A DNA stretch of 60,040 nt, from assembly GCA_040007395.1 (NCBI GenBank), contig JBDTVG010000014.1:1-60040 (forward strand), given 5' to 3'. This DNA is from DATGFK01 sp040007395. GTDB lineage: Bacteria > Chloroflexota > Anaerolineae > Aggregatilineales > UBA2796. Of this stretch, positions 49,467-58,852 are shown one piece after another. Below the pieces are notes generated by a model. It was not told the DNA's origin, did not search any database, and worked only from the letters and a program-made list of their open reading frames with translations. Numbering within the stretch: position 1 is the stretch's first letter; every line of letters starts with the position of its first letter. The position numbers were made by a program, and so were the translations under genes.

Positions 49467-51395
49467 TTAGGGCTTGCTGATATTCACTGTATCCGGCACA
49501 GGACGCGACTCCACTGTGGGCAGTGTCAGGCGGTACAGTGAAAAGGCTTCGTCGGCAAAGCCTTTCAAAGTCGCATCGAACGGTTCGACATTCAAATGCT
49601 GCCGTTCGATAAGCTGCATTACCGCCGGATCAGTGATCATGGCTCCCGATAGAACGACATCCTTCCCTTGACTCTGGCCTTCGAGTCGCGCTGCCAGATT
49701 GACCACAGAGCCAAAGTAATCCAACCGTTCGTTGAGGGTCACCGCGATACAGGTTCCCTGATGAACTCCTAGTTTAAGCACCAGCGGGCCATCGGGATTG
49801 GCGCTATTGTACTGGCTGATGCTTTCCAGAATATCGACAGCCGCTTCGAGCGCATTGACCGGATCGGCAAAGACCGCCATGATCGCATCGCCAATCGTCT
49901 TGACCAACGCGCCCCGATTGCGGGCTACGCTGTCTTTGAGAATCTGAAAATGATCCATCACCCGGCGGAAGGCAGGGGCATCGCCTACCATTCGATACAT
50001 CGCCGTTGAGCCTTTCAGATCGGTAAACATGATCGCTAACCGTTCCACGCCAATCGACTCGCCGGGACGCAGCGCTTCACTAGAGAATAGATCGCGGAAG
50101 GATTGCAGCGAGGTCACTTCGGCAGCCGTCGTCGCCTGATCAGACCAGTCGGTTTGCTCCAAGAGGATGATCTGTGAAGTGCTGCTATGGTTAATGACGG
50201 TCAGCGTGACCACACCCGCGCCGATTTCCTCTGGCTCACTGTATAACTCATCGTCGTCAATGGTAATCGTATTTGTAGTCGCTTTGGTATGGGTGTTGGC
50301 TTCTAACATCGCCCGCCCGTGTATAGCATCGTCCAGCGTGTTGATCGTGCGCGGCGAGTTATTGCGTGCGCCGAGTTTTGGCACACGCCAGCGATAGCGG
50401 TGCGGGGCTAGCAACAGCTTGATCGTGCGTGTCTCGCCGGGGGCAAGCACCTGCTGCAATAGAATGTGCGGTGTGTTATTGGGGCTGCCCAGACAAAAAT
50501 CTTCGCGCATGACCGCTTTAATCGCCGGATTGACCTGAAAGGTGGCTTCAACAGAACGGGCAAAGTCTACTTCATACGCGATATTGCATGACGGGCAGAA
50601 CAGATCGTGCGTGACATCATGCAGATGGTGAGCAGTATGCTTTGCGCCGCGACACTCCGGGCAGAGCATATCCCACGAGAGATCGAGCAGTCCCAACTTG
50701 GTCGCCTGCAAGAACATTTCCAGCGTGGCGTTGCGATCAGTGTGCCACATATCTGCCATTGCGTAGGGTCGCATCCGGCTCAATTCGTGATCCTGCGCCG
50801 TGCGGATATGCTCGATCAAGCGGCTAACCAACGCACTATCATAGCCCGCGCTCGTTAATTGGTTGGTCAGTTCGCGCAGTCGGGCGCGACCCACCGAGTT
50901 AACGGGTGTATGGCGCGTCGAAAACGCTTGCGGAGCGTTTTCCTGCACATAGCGATCTATTTGCTCAAATGCTTTCCCGAAACGGTAGCGCGAGAGCAGC
51001 CCGATTTGAAGCGGGATGCCGGGGTAGCCTAGAAGATTACCGGGGCTTACCCAAACTTCATAAATAATATTGGTTCCGCCGTCTGAACGCGGCTCAAGCT
51101 CCACATGAATTTTGGCGTAACCTAGCGGCCCCTTACTGTATTTCTGAATATCGGTGAATTCCCGATGCAAGATCCACTCAAAGGGTTCTTCTTCCCACAC
51201 AATCGGGAGGCCGTACATGCGAATATGCGCTATCCGGTGGACTCCGCCTTCGGACAGCGGTTCCTCGGTGTAGGTCACGGGTGGGAAGCCTGTGGCACTG
51301 CGAAAGCGATCCGTATCGGCAACGTAAGCCCACAAGCTCTCCACATTCGATCTAAGCGACCATTGCCAGCGGTAATGAAACGTAGGTCCAGCCAT
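49467..51395 (-). CDS. Class III adenylate cyclase with SRPBCC and DUF5939-like sensory domains
   Basis: A 642-residue protein. An N-terminal SRPBCC (START-like) domain (about 1-150) is followed by a DUF5939-like middle part with a zinc ribbon (Cys245, Cys248, Cys267, Cys270) and a C-terminal class III nucleotide cyclase (about 450-620). Catalytic metal aspartates are Asp459 in FTDLKGST and Asp503 in KTIGDAI, and Lys499 suggests ATP as substrate. FGSVVNLAARLEG provides the transition-state residues. No membrane segment is present. The domain set suggests a soluble cyclase controlled by a bound lipid-like ligand; the ligand is not known. Confidence 0.88.
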   Translation of the reverse strand: MAGPTFHYRWQWSLRSNVESLWAYVADTDRFRSATGFPPVTYTEEPLSEGGVHRIAHIRMYGLPIVWEEEPFEWILHREFTDIQKYSKGPLGYAKIHVELEPRSDGGTNIIYEVWVSPGNLLGYPGIPLQIGLLSRYRFGKAFEQIDRYVQENAPQAFSTRHTPVNSVGRARLRELTNQLTSAGYDSALVSRLIEHIRTAQDHELSRMRPYAMADMWHTDRNATLEMFLQATKLGLLDLSWDMLCPECRGAKHTAHHLHDVTHDLFCPSCNIAYEVDFARSVEATFQVNPAIKAVMREDFCLGSPNNTPHILLQQVLAPGETRTIKLLLAPHRYRWRVPKLGARNNSPRTINTLDDAIHGRAMLEANTHTKATTNTITIDDDELYSEPEEIGAGVVTLTVINHSSTSQIILLEQTDWSDQATTAAEVTSLQSFRDLFSSEALRPGESIGVERLAIMFTDLKGSTAMYRMVGDAPAFRRVMDHFQILKDSVARNRGALVKTIGDAIMAVFADPVNALEAAVDILESISQYNSANPDGPLVLKLGVHQGTCIAVTLNERLDYFGSVVNLAARLEGQSQGKDVVLSGAMITDPAVMQLIERQHLNVEPFDATLKGFADEAFSLYRLTLPTVESRPVPDTVNISKP

Positions 51396-51711
51396 AACTT
51401 TACTTCTCTGTTTCGCTTCTCTGCTTTACATCTCTATCGACTACATTGGAAAGGTAGACGTGATTACTCAATACTCTTATTACGATGGATTGCCCATCGT
51501 AGATTGCAAATCTGTAACAAATAGATCGCAATCATACCGTTAGGGTTAGTGTATGATCGCTTTTGAATCGGGGCGAGTCGCGAGGGCAATGCCAATACTC
51601 GCCTTACCTTAACCGTGAGTAAATAAATCGAGTCAAAAAGTCCCTCTCTACTAATGTAGAGAGGGACTTGGCATGAGAAAACCGATTTTGTGTTAACCCG
51701 ATCCGGAAAGG
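51396..51711. other. Intergenic region with operator-like palindrome
   Basis: This 316-base region lies between the cyclase start and the end of the stress-protein gene. It holds TACGATGG/CCATCGTA (hairpin at 51481-51501) next to AGATT-GCA-AATCT, which could be cyclase operators, and the terminator at 51638-51669. No gene is seen. Confidence 0.45.
51638..51669 (-). terminator. Intrinsic terminator of the stress-protein gene
   Basis: AAGTCCCTCTCTAC (51638-51651) and GTAGAGAGGGACTT (51656-51669) form a perfect 14-base-pair stem with a four-base loop. On the minus strand TTTTT follows directly. Confidence 0.85.
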
Positions 51712-52659
51712 CTACCGGGTGTAGGCGGTATCTTTACCGCGCACACGATCCCAAGCAAAGCGGATTGCGTCCTTAAACTTGTCCCAGCTATTGCCGGGGT
51801 TGCGGGATTCCCAACTGCGCCGAGCTTCCGGCTCCGCCGTCGTCCAGTCGCTGGTGACGTAGCGATCATTATTTGCCAGATCGTATCCGTAACGATACAC
51901 AGGCAGCATCTGATCGTAGGTGTAACCGCTACTGCTCAGGTTTGTCCTGAAGTGATTGCGGAAGTCCTCGTCATAGCGATCAAAGCCATAGGCAGAAGGT
52001 GCCGTCGTCTGGGTCGCTGTATTTACGGTTGTCCGGTCAAGTGGACGTTCGGTGCTGCGGAACGTCTTGATTTCACTGGCGGTATAAGGCTTGGCAGTGG
52101 GGTCAAAGGCTTTCCAACCACTCTGCTGCCATTCGGTGAGCCGCGTGTTAATGTCCACCGGATGATATTCATTGAGAATATCGCGTACACGCTGGCTCAG
52201 GCTGTCCGGGGTGTGAACCACGACCAGCGTTCCACCACGCCGAACGCCTTCTGCGTAGTATTCTGCATCTTCCGGCGCAACACCCGTTTTGACCAACCCA
52301 CCAACCAGACCACCTGTCGCACCGCCGGCTACTGCGCCGACAACGCCGCCCGTCAGACCAGCGATAAGCGGCCCTGCACCAATGATCGGCCCGACACCGG
52401 GGATCATAAACGCGCCCAAGCCGACGAGAACGCCCGTCAAGGCTCCAACAGTTGCTCCGAAGCCCGCGCCATCGCTGGCAGTCACGGCATCGACTGTTTC
52501 ACCCGTGCCATAGCGATCAAGGTAATGGGAATAGTCATTCGAAGCGTCATTGGCTAGCAAGCTGATGTTGTCACGGGTAAACCCATTGCTCACCAACTTC
52601 TCGATGGCCCGTTGAGCGACAGCCACATCATCGTAAAGTGCCACCACTGTTTTATACAT
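51712..52659 (-). CDS. General-stress-protein 17M-like protein with Gly zipper
   Basis: A 315-residue protein. The N-terminal part (about 1-40, YKTVVALYDDVAVAQRAIEKLVSNGF) matches the YflT/heat-induced stress protein type. A long Gly/Ala-rich hydrophobic Gly-zipper segment (about 75-135) and a hydrophilic C-terminus rich in Tyr/Arg/Asp follow. The Gly-zipper part may insert in the membrane or self-associate. The ATG at 52659 has AAGGAG upstream. A strong terminator follows. Confidence 0.75.
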   Translation of the reverse strand: MYKTVVALYDDVAVAQRAIEKLVSNGFTRDNISLLANDASNDYSHYLDRYGTGETVDAVTASDGAGFGATVGALTGVLVGLGAFMIPGVGPIIGAGPLIAGLTGGVVGAVAGGATGGLVGGLVKTGVAPEDAEYYAEGVRRGGTLVVVHTPDSLSQRVRDILNEYHPVDINTRLTEWQQSGWKAFDPTAKPYTASEIKTFRSTERPLDRTTVNTATQTTAPSAYGFDRYDEDFRNHFRTNLSSSGYTYDQMLPVYRYGYDLANNDRYVTSDWTTAEPEARRSWESRNPGNSWDKFKDAIRFAWDRVRGKDTAYTR

Positions 52660-53012
52660 GATCAAGTTTCTCCTTGTTACTTTCACATCTTTCACATACT
52701 GACTACATACAGTAAAGCGAACGGTGTCAGTGTCAGCCCTGACGTAACTAGATTGCTCCGCTTGTTTGAGCGATCTTGCTCAGTCAAGCCCTCTGGACTC
52801 AGCCTATCACGGGTCGCCTAAAAATCATCCAAAAAAAGCGAGTGGCGGGGTAGGAACCCCCAATTTTTATGGGGTGCTTGGTTTGTCGATACGGGTTACT
52901 TGTGTTGTAATTGTGTCCTTGCACACAAAAAGTTGCAGTTAGCCTTGAAGGGTAATAAAATTTCTGAATCGTTTAAACAAAATCTAATAATTAATCAGTA
53001 CAGGAGTCCTCT
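52660..53012. other. Intergenic region, divergent promoters likely
   Basis: This 353-base region separates the divergent stress-protein and dppD genes. It has A/T-rich stretches and a short GGGGT/ACCCC hairpin near 52847. I recognise no gene, RNA or mobile element in it. Confidence 0.4.
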
Positions 53013-54011
53013 TTGACTGTTTTAATGGATGTAAAGGATCTCGCTGTTCGCTTCCATACGCAGGAAGGAACGGTCTATGCGGTCAATGGCGTGTCCTATA
53101 CGCTAAATGAGGGCGAGACGCTGGGTGTGGTTGGGGAAAGCGGCAGCGGCAAAAGCGTACAGTCGCTGGCGATTATGGGCTTGCTGCCTAGCCCGCCTGC
53201 CAAGATCGAATCGGGGATCGTCACCTTTCGCGGACGTGACCTGCTGAAACTCTCGGCTGAGGAAATGCGGCAGGTGCGTGGTGCTGAGATCGCCATGATC
53301 TTTCAAGACCCCATGACTTCGCTCAACCCCGTACTGACCATTGGACGACAGATTACCGAAGCGCTCAAATTGCATCTGGGCATGAATAACCAACAATCGC
53401 GTGACCGCGCCGCCGAACTGTTGGCGATGGTCGGCATTCCCGGTGCAGAACAGCGACTCGACAATTACCCGCATCAATTTTCGGGCGGGATGCGCCAACG
53501 GGCGATGATTGCGATGGCACTGTCTTGTAACCCACAGTTGCTTATCGCAGACGAACCCACGACGGCGCTAGACGTAACCATTCAGGCGCAGATCATCGAT
53601 CTGGTCAAGCGGCTGCGTGACAAGATCGGCATGGCAATCATCTGGATCTCGCACGATCTTGGGGTGGTGGCAGGGCTGGCAGATACGGTGCAAGTCATGT
53701 ATGCCGGGTTTATTGTCGAACGTGGCCCGGTCAGGGAAATCTTCAACGATACACGCCATCCCTATACGCTCGGCCTCAAAGGTGCCTTACCGCGTATTGA
53801 CCAACGCGGCGAACGGTTGACCTCGATTGAAGGTAATCCGCCCGATATGCGCCAACAGCCAACCGGCTGCCCCTTTGCGCCGCGCTGTGCATACGTGATG
53901 GAGCGCTGCCTGACCGAAAACCCGCCACTGCTGCCCGCCCTCGATGCCAATCCCGACCATTTGGTAGCGTGCTTTTACGATGTGCGAGAAAGGGTGCCTC
54001 AAGTTGATTAA
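53013..54011 (+). CDS. dppD: Dipeptide/oligopeptide ABC transporter ATPase (DppD/OppD type)
   Basis: A 332-residue ATPase. Walker A GESGSGKSV, signature QFSGGMRQR and Walker B LLIADEPTTAL are present, with the C-terminal oligopeptide-transporter extension containing GCPFAPRC. It drives uptake of peptides or similar ligands with the next gene product and the permease. The start is a TTG at 53013 with a CAGGAG ribosome binding site six bases upstream; an ATG at 53025 is too far from it. Confidence 0.93.
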   Translation: MTVLMDVKDLAVRFHTQEGTVYAVNGVSYTLNEGETLGVVGESGSGKSVQSLAIMGLLPSPPAKIESGIVTFRGRDLLKLSAEEMRQVRGAEIAMIFQDPMTSLNPVLTIGRQITEALKLHLGMNNQQSRDRAAELLAMVGIPGAEQRLDNYPHQFSGGMRQRAMIAMALSCNPQLLIADEPTTALDVTIQAQIIDLVKRLRDKIGMAIIWISHDLGVVAGLADTVQVMYAGFIVERGPVREIFNDTRHPYTLGLKGALPRIDQRGERLTSIEGNPPDMRQQPTGCPFAPRCAYVMERCLTENPPLLPALDANPDHLVACFYDVRERVPQVD

Positions 54012-55038
54012 CACAGTCCAAACGCCGGGAACGCAAACACAGGCCACCAACGCCAGTAACAATAAAGAAGTTGTCCTGCGGGTTCGCGGCCTGAAAAAAT
54101 ATTTCCCGATCCAGTCGGGGCTGCTGATTCAACGCAGTGTCGGAGCAGTCAAAGCCGTAGACGATGTGAGCTTTGACGTATACAAGGGCGAAACACTCGG
54201 ACTCGTGGGCGAATCGGGCTGCGGTAAGTCCACCACAGGCCGCACCATTTTGCAACTGTACCGCCCGACGGCTGGCACCGTCGAGTTTGAGGGAACCGAA
54301 CTGACCACCCTCAAAGGCGAAGACCTGCGTAAAATGCGGAAGCGGATGCAGATGATCTTCCAAGATCCGTATGCGTCTCTCAATCCGCGTATGTCGGTTG
54401 GGCGCATTGTGGCGGAACCGTTGCAAGTTCACAATGTCGGTAACGCCCAGCAGCAGCGCGAAACGGTGCAAGCGCTTTTGCAGCGAGTCGGCTTGAATCC
54501 GTATTACATCAATCGCTATCCGCACGAGTTTTCCGGCGGGCAGCGCCAACGCATCGGGATCGCCCGCGCCCTTGCCCTTAACCCAACTCTGATTGTTGCC
54601 GATGAGCCGATCTCCGCGTTGGATGTATCGATTCAGGCGCAGGTCGTCAACCTGCTGCAAGACCTACAACATGAATTCGGTCTAACGTATCTGTTTATCG
54701 CCCACGACTTGAGCATGGTGCGGCATATCTGTGATCGCGTCGCGGTGATGTACCTCGGCAAGATCGTCGAATTGGCTGATTCTGACGATCTGTATACTAA
54801 TCCGCTGCATCCCTATACACAGGCGTTGCTCTCGGCGGTTCCTGTTCCTGACCCCGAAGTCGAGCAGCAACGGCAGCGGATTATCCTAAAGGGCGATGTG
54901 CCTAGTCCCGCGAACCCGCCTGTTGGCTGCAACTTCAATACGCGCTGCCCTGTTGCGATGGACTCGTGCTTCCGGGATGAGCCAGTCCTTCAAGAAGTGC
55001 TGCCGGGGCATTGGGTATCGTGCCATCGCGTCTCTTAA
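54004..55038 (+). CDS. dppF: Dipeptide/oligopeptide ABC transporter ATPase (DppF/OppF type)
   Basis: The partner ATPase: Walker A GESGCGKSTTG, signature EFSGGQRQRIG and Walker B LIVADEPISAL, followed by the C-terminal extension with GCNFNTRCPVA. The 5' end overlaps dppD. A TTG at 54004 is preferred because an AAAGGGTG site lies upstream, while an ATG at 53980 has none. Residues before LRVRGLKKYFPIQSG are of low complexity. Confidence 0.92.
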   Translation: MINTVQTPGTQTQATNASNNKEVVLRVRGLKKYFPIQSGLLIQRSVGAVKAVDDVSFDVYKGETLGLVGESGCGKSTTGRTILQLYRPTAGTVEFEGTELTTLKGEDLRKMRKRMQMIFQDPYASLNPRMSVGRIVAEPLQVHNVGNAQQQRETVQALLQRVGLNPYYINRYPHEFSGGQRQRIGIARALALNPTLIVADEPISALDVSIQAQVVNLLQDLQHEFGLTYLFIAHDLSMVRHICDRVAVMYLGKIVELADSDDLYTNPLHPYTQALLSAVPVPDPEVEQQRQRIILKGDVPSPANPPVGCNFNTRCPVAMDSCFRDEPVLQEVLPGHWVSCHRVS

Positions 55039-55087
55039 CGCGATCAACGTGATCATCAGATTCATAAGGTTGTGAAGATTTTCGTCG

Positions 55088-55136
55088 CGGATGTTCAGAT
55101 GAGTTTAGAACAATTCTCATCAAAGGTTAACATCCG
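55088..55136 (+). other. Hairpin between dppF and the permease gene
   Basis: CGGATGTT (55088-55095) pairs with AACATCCG (55129-55136), with an inner GATGAG/CTCATC stem. No T run follows. It could slow or regulate read-through to the permease gene. Confidence 0.45.
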
Positions 55137-55217
55137 TGATAGAGTGTCTGTACGTAATTTCCATTAACATTACCGACATATACGGACACAGGCTAGAAGT
55201 TCGGAGTTTTAATTTAG

Positions 55218-57707
55218 ATGACCGTTGCCGCTAACGCAAAGCCGCTCTCGCTTGCCGAAGATGATACGAAAGCCCGTTCCTATTGGGCTGATACGTGGGT
55301 ACAGTTCAGTGCGAACCGTCTGGCAGTCTTGGGCCTGATCGTTGTAATTCTGCTGGTTCTGCTAGGGATTACGGCTGACTTCTGGCGACGGCTGGGATTG
55401 GTCGAAGATCCAACGAGCACCCATCAGGGGTCATCGTTGGCTCCTGCTATGTCTTGCGCCACTGACAATAAACCCGGCACACCGCAATACTGTTTCATTT
55501 TTGGTTCGGATACGCTGGGGCGCGATATTTTTAGCCGCGTGATTTACGGGACACAAATCTCGTTAGCGGTTGGCATCATCGGAACAACGATTGCCATTTC
55601 AATTGGCACGTTGTATGGGCTGGTGGCGGGTTACTTCGGCGGCTGGATCGATAACTTCATGATGCGGGTGATCGACTTTATGTATGGCCTGCCCGATCTT
55701 GTGCTGATTATCCTTATGCAAGTATTCTTCAAAGCAGTTGCCGACTACAGCCGTGATCCGGCTTATCGTGACACGATTGGGCCGATTGGCCTGCTGGCAG
55801 TTGATATAGATCGCAAGATGAGTGGGTTGTTTTTCCTCTTCATCGCGCTTGGCCTATTGAGTTGGATCGGCATTGCACGGTTGACACGCGGGCAGGTACT
55901 TTCCTACAAACAAAAAGAATTCGTCGAGGCAGCGCGGGCAGTCGGCGCACGCAATCGGCGGATCATTCTGGTGCATCTGCTGCCCAACATTATTGGGCCG
56001 CTGATCGTGATCGCGGCGCTGGCGGTCCCCGGCTTTATCTTTACCGAGGCTGTCTTGAGCTTTTTGGGGTTGGGCGTAAATCCGCCGACTCCCAGTTGGG
56101 GACAACTGATTAACTTCGCCTATGAGCAGGATTTTCGGTCTAATCCGGCGTGGGTGCTGGGGCCGGGATGGCGGGTTCTCTGGGGACTCGTCTCGCTGGT
56201 CGCGGTCCTGCCGCTCGTTCTGAACGAGTTCCCGCCGCTTTATGATTATTTTCATTGGCTGTATACCGGCCACCTGGTGACCGGGTTGCTCTTTGGCGCG
56301 CACCACGGCCCCTCGGCGGCGGTGGCCTATACCCTGGTGCCGGTGCCGGTGCCCAACCTGGCCGCGCCGGTGGGGATCGGGCTGCTGGGCGGCGTGTTCT
56401 CCCGCGAAATGTCGGGGAGCGTCTTCCTGGCGGCGTGCGTGCTGGTCGCGGCCTTTGGGTTCGCCTTCCTGGTGCGGAGCGTCCAGGGCCAACGCACCGC
56501 CGCTGAGTGGCTGGGCTGGCCGTGGGCCTATGGCTACTTCCTGACGAAAGGCTACCTGAGCTATCTGCTGGCGGTAGGGTTGGTCTGTATCGCCGTTGGC
56601 GTGCTCCATCGCGCGACAGACGGCGCGACTCGTGGACCCTCGCGGCGGACGCTGGTCCTGCTGGCCGGGTTGAGCGTGGGGTTGTACCTGGCGCACCTGA
56701 TGGCCTGGGCGGTGTTTATGGCCGTCTGTGGGGTCTACGGCCTGGTGCTGGTGCGGCGAGGGTTGGGGCGGGCGGCGCTGGCGCTGGGGGCGACGTGGCT
56801 CCCGGCCCTGGGGCTGCTCGGCTGGTACCTGGCAAGCCCGCGCGGGGCGACGACGCTGCTGTTCTATCCCTCCCTAACCGAGAAGGCACTGGCGCTGATC
56901 GCTCCCTGGCAGTTGTTCCTGCGGGCCGATCCGTTTCCCGCGCTGGTGCCGGTGTTCTGGGCCAACCTGGCCGGACTGCTCCTCTTCGGCGCGCTGTGGC
57001 TGGCGCTGCTGGGGCGACCGCGCCTGGTGCCCGCTGCGCGCCCGCTGCTCGGAGTCAGCGCGCTGCTGGTCGTGGGGGCGGTATTGATGCCGGTCTACCA
57101 GATCAGCGACCTGATCCGCCCGGACGAGCGGCTGATCTTGCCTGCGATCCTGTTCACCCTGGCTGCGTGCCGCTATCAGCCCCTGCGTTTGGGGCGGGGG
57201 CTGGTGGCCGTCGGCTGCGTGTTGCTCCTGCTGGGGGTGCATGTGGTCGAGTACCAGCGCGCGGCAGCGGCGATGGAGACGATTGACGACGCGACGACGG
57301 CAGCGATCCCGCGCCGCGCTTCGGTACTGGCGCTCACGGTCTACGAGTGGGAAGCGGGGGGCGCGTGCCAGCGGGAGCCGATCGGCTGGTCGCTGGGGGC
57401 ACCGACGCTGAAGTGGTTTGCTCTAGACCGGCTGGCAGAGACGCGGCGACAGCGGACCAATTTGATGGAGACTTCGCTGGTGATCCCGCGCTTCGATCCC
57501 GCCGCCGATGGCGCGGATCTGCTGGTGACGCAGATGACGCTGGAGGAGGTGCGGGCCGCCCCGTTGGGCACGCGCTACGCGGCAACCTATCCCTATGTAG
57601 AAGTGTTCGGCTGCCCAGCAGACCTCCAGACGGCGCAGCAGGCGTTCGCCCCGCAATATAGCCTGGTCACCCAAGGCGCGTACTTCGCCGTATTGCACCG
57701 GCAGTAA
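55218..57707 (+). CDS. DppC-type permease fused in frame to an unrelated membrane protein (suspected chimera)
   Basis: An 829-residue open frame in two dissimilar parts. Residues 1-314 are a DppC/OppC-type permease with the N-terminal helix, the periplasmic loop ending GSDTLGRDIFSRV and the EAARAVGARNRRII coupling loop. It lacks the last 40 or so residues (final helix) expected after NPAWVL. Residues 315-829 have no permease likeness: about ten transmembrane helices followed by a soluble C-terminal domain, as in membrane glycosyltransferase-like proteins. Base composition jumps at the join (near 56150). The likely reading is an assembly error or recombination, so the second part should be treated as a separate gene that may start at GTG 56154 or earlier. 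Confidence 0.7.
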   Translation: MTVAANAKPLSLAEDDTKARSYWADTWVQFSANRLAVLGLIVVILLVLLGITADFWRRLGLVEDPTSTHQGSSLAPAMSCATDNKPGTPQYCFIFGSDTLGRDIFSRVIYGTQISLAVGIIGTTIAISIGTLYGLVAGYFGGWIDNFMMRVIDFMYGLPDLVLIILMQVFFKAVADYSRDPAYRDTIGPIGLLAVDIDRKMSGLFFLFIALGLLSWIGIARLTRGQVLSYKQKEFVEAARAVGARNRRIILVHLLPNIIGPLIVIAALAVPGFIFTEAVLSFLGLGVNPPTPSWGQLINFAYEQDFRSNPAWVLGPGWRVLWGLVSLVAVLPLVLNEFPPLYDYFHWLYTGHLVTGLLFGAHHGPSAAVAYTLVPVPVPNLAAPVGIGLLGGVFSREMSGSVFLAACVLVAAFGFAFLVRSVQGQRTAAEWLGWPWAYGYFLTKGYLSYLLAVGLVCIAVGVLHRATDGATRGPSRRTLVLLAGLSVGLYLAHLMAWAVFMAVCGVYGLVLVRRGLGRAALALGATWLPALGLLGWYLASPRGATTLLFYPSLTEKALALIAPWQLFLRADPFPALVPVFWANLAGLLLFGALWLALLGRPRLVPAARPLLGVSALLVVGAVLMPVYQISDLIRPDERLILPAILFTLAACRYQPLRLGRGLVAVGCVLLLLGVHVVEYQRAAAAMETIDDATTAAIPRRASVLALTVYEWEAGGACQREPIGWSLGAPTLKWFALDRLAETRRQRTNLMETSLVIPRFDPAADGADLLVTQMTLEEVRAAPLGTRYAATYPYVEVFGCPADLQTAQQAFAPQYSLVTQGAYFAVLHRQ

Positions 57708-57877
57708 GCGTGTTCGGCATCAACACATGATATAACACCGCCGTGTCCTGGCTCAATGCGCTGCTGGCGCACTCACATTGCATTCGCAGGGGCTAGAGCT
57801 GGCCGCGGCTGCCCAAGCCGGTCTACCGAGACACCCATCGAGGGTGCGGCAAGCTTCTTGCTTAAGCGCAGCTTACT

Positions 57878-58714
57878 ATGAGCGCTGATCCTCTACAATT
57901 AGGGCACACATTTGGTACAATCCCGGATCTATACGATGCCGTCCGGCCCGGCTACCCCCCCGCGATCCTCTCCGAGGTATTGGGGCGCGTGCCGGAGACC
58001 GGCACGATCCGCATCCTCGAAGTCGGCTGTGGCAGCGGGCAGGCGACCCGGCTGTTTGCCACGCTGGGCCAGCCGATCTACGCCACCGACCTGAGTCCCG
58101 CGCTGGTCGCTGTGGCCCGCCAGCGGTTGGCCGCCTTCCCGAACGTACAGTTTGGGGTAGGTGGGTTCGAGCAAATGACGCTGCCCGCTCGGGCGTATGA
58201 CCTGCTCGTGTCGGCCCAGGCGTTTCATTGGGTGGACCTGGCGGTCGGGCTGCCGAAAGCCCATCGCGTCCTGGCAACGGGGGGCACGCTGGCCCTATTC
58301 TGGAATTTCACCCACTACGACGCCGATCCGCTGCTGGGGCGTATTCGTGATGTATGCCTGCGCCATGTGCCTGGGTTGGTCGGGTGGCCGGATGCGAGCG
58401 AGGCGCGGTTCGAGGGGTTCACCGACGGCTGGCTGGCCGCGTTGCGCGACGCGGGCACTTTCACCGGGATCACCTCAACGGTGATCCTGAGTACGCTCGA
58501 CTATAGCCACGACCGCTTCCAGCAACTACTCACGACCTATTCCTGGGTCCAATCCCAGCCCCCGGCTGTCCAGGCCGCGTTGCTCCATGACATTGCCGTC
58601 GTCCTGCGCGAGGCCCCCGACCCCCTCTCTCTGCCGACGCGCACCTTGCTGGTCCTGGCGACCAACGCAGCGGATTCGTGTGCGGCTTCCGAAAATATGC
58701 AGTATTGCTCCTGA
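57878..58714 (+). CDS. Class I SAM-dependent methyltransferase
   Basis: A 278-residue methyltransferase of the Methyltransf_11 type. The SAM-binding motif EVGCGSGQ is at about residue 45, with the downstream acidic YATDLSP loop and the AQAFHWVD segment, as in ubiquinone/trans-aconitate methyltransferase relatives. The substrate is unknown. The GC-rich codon use matches the preceding membrane protein and differs from the rest of the window. The ribosome binding site is weak. Confidence 0.87.
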   Translation: MSADPLQLGHTFGTIPDLYDAVRPGYPPAILSEVLGRVPETGTIRILEVGCGSGQATRLFATLGQPIYATDLSPALVAVARQRLAAFPNVQFGVGGFEQMTLPARAYDLLVSAQAFHWVDLAVGLPKAHRVLATGGTLALFWNFTHYDADPLLGRIRDVCLRHVPGLVGWPDASEARFEGFTDGWLAALRDAGTFTGITSTVILSTLDYSHDRFQQLLTTYSWVQSQPPAVQAALLHDIAVVLREAPDPLSLPTRTLLVLATNAADSCAASENMQYCS

Positions 58715-58764
58715 CGATGGCGGCTAGCGATGGGTATCTACCTGTTTCGCAGCCCCGCCTATTC

Positions 58765-58804
58765 CGAAGACCACCGATAGAAGAAGCGCTATCGGTGGTC
58801 TTCG
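58765..58804. terminator. Bidirectional terminator between convergent genes
   Basis: CGAAGACCACCGATAG (58765-58780) pairs perfectly with CTATCGGTGGTCTTCG (58789-58804) over 16 base pairs with an eight-base loop; CTTTCC follows on the plus strand. Confidence 0.8.
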
Positions 58805-58852
58805 CTTTCCCGGCAGGGGCACAATGGCTCCCCGGCCTGGAGGGTTTACCGG

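Noticed and set aside
53776..54660. Minus-strand frame of 294 codons
   Set aside because: Antisense shadow of the dppD/dppF genes, with no start site and no domain.
56507..57286. Plus-strand frame of 259 codons rich in Gly/Arg
   Set aside because: Typical alternative-frame artefact of GC-rich DNA inside the membrane protein half of the fusion.
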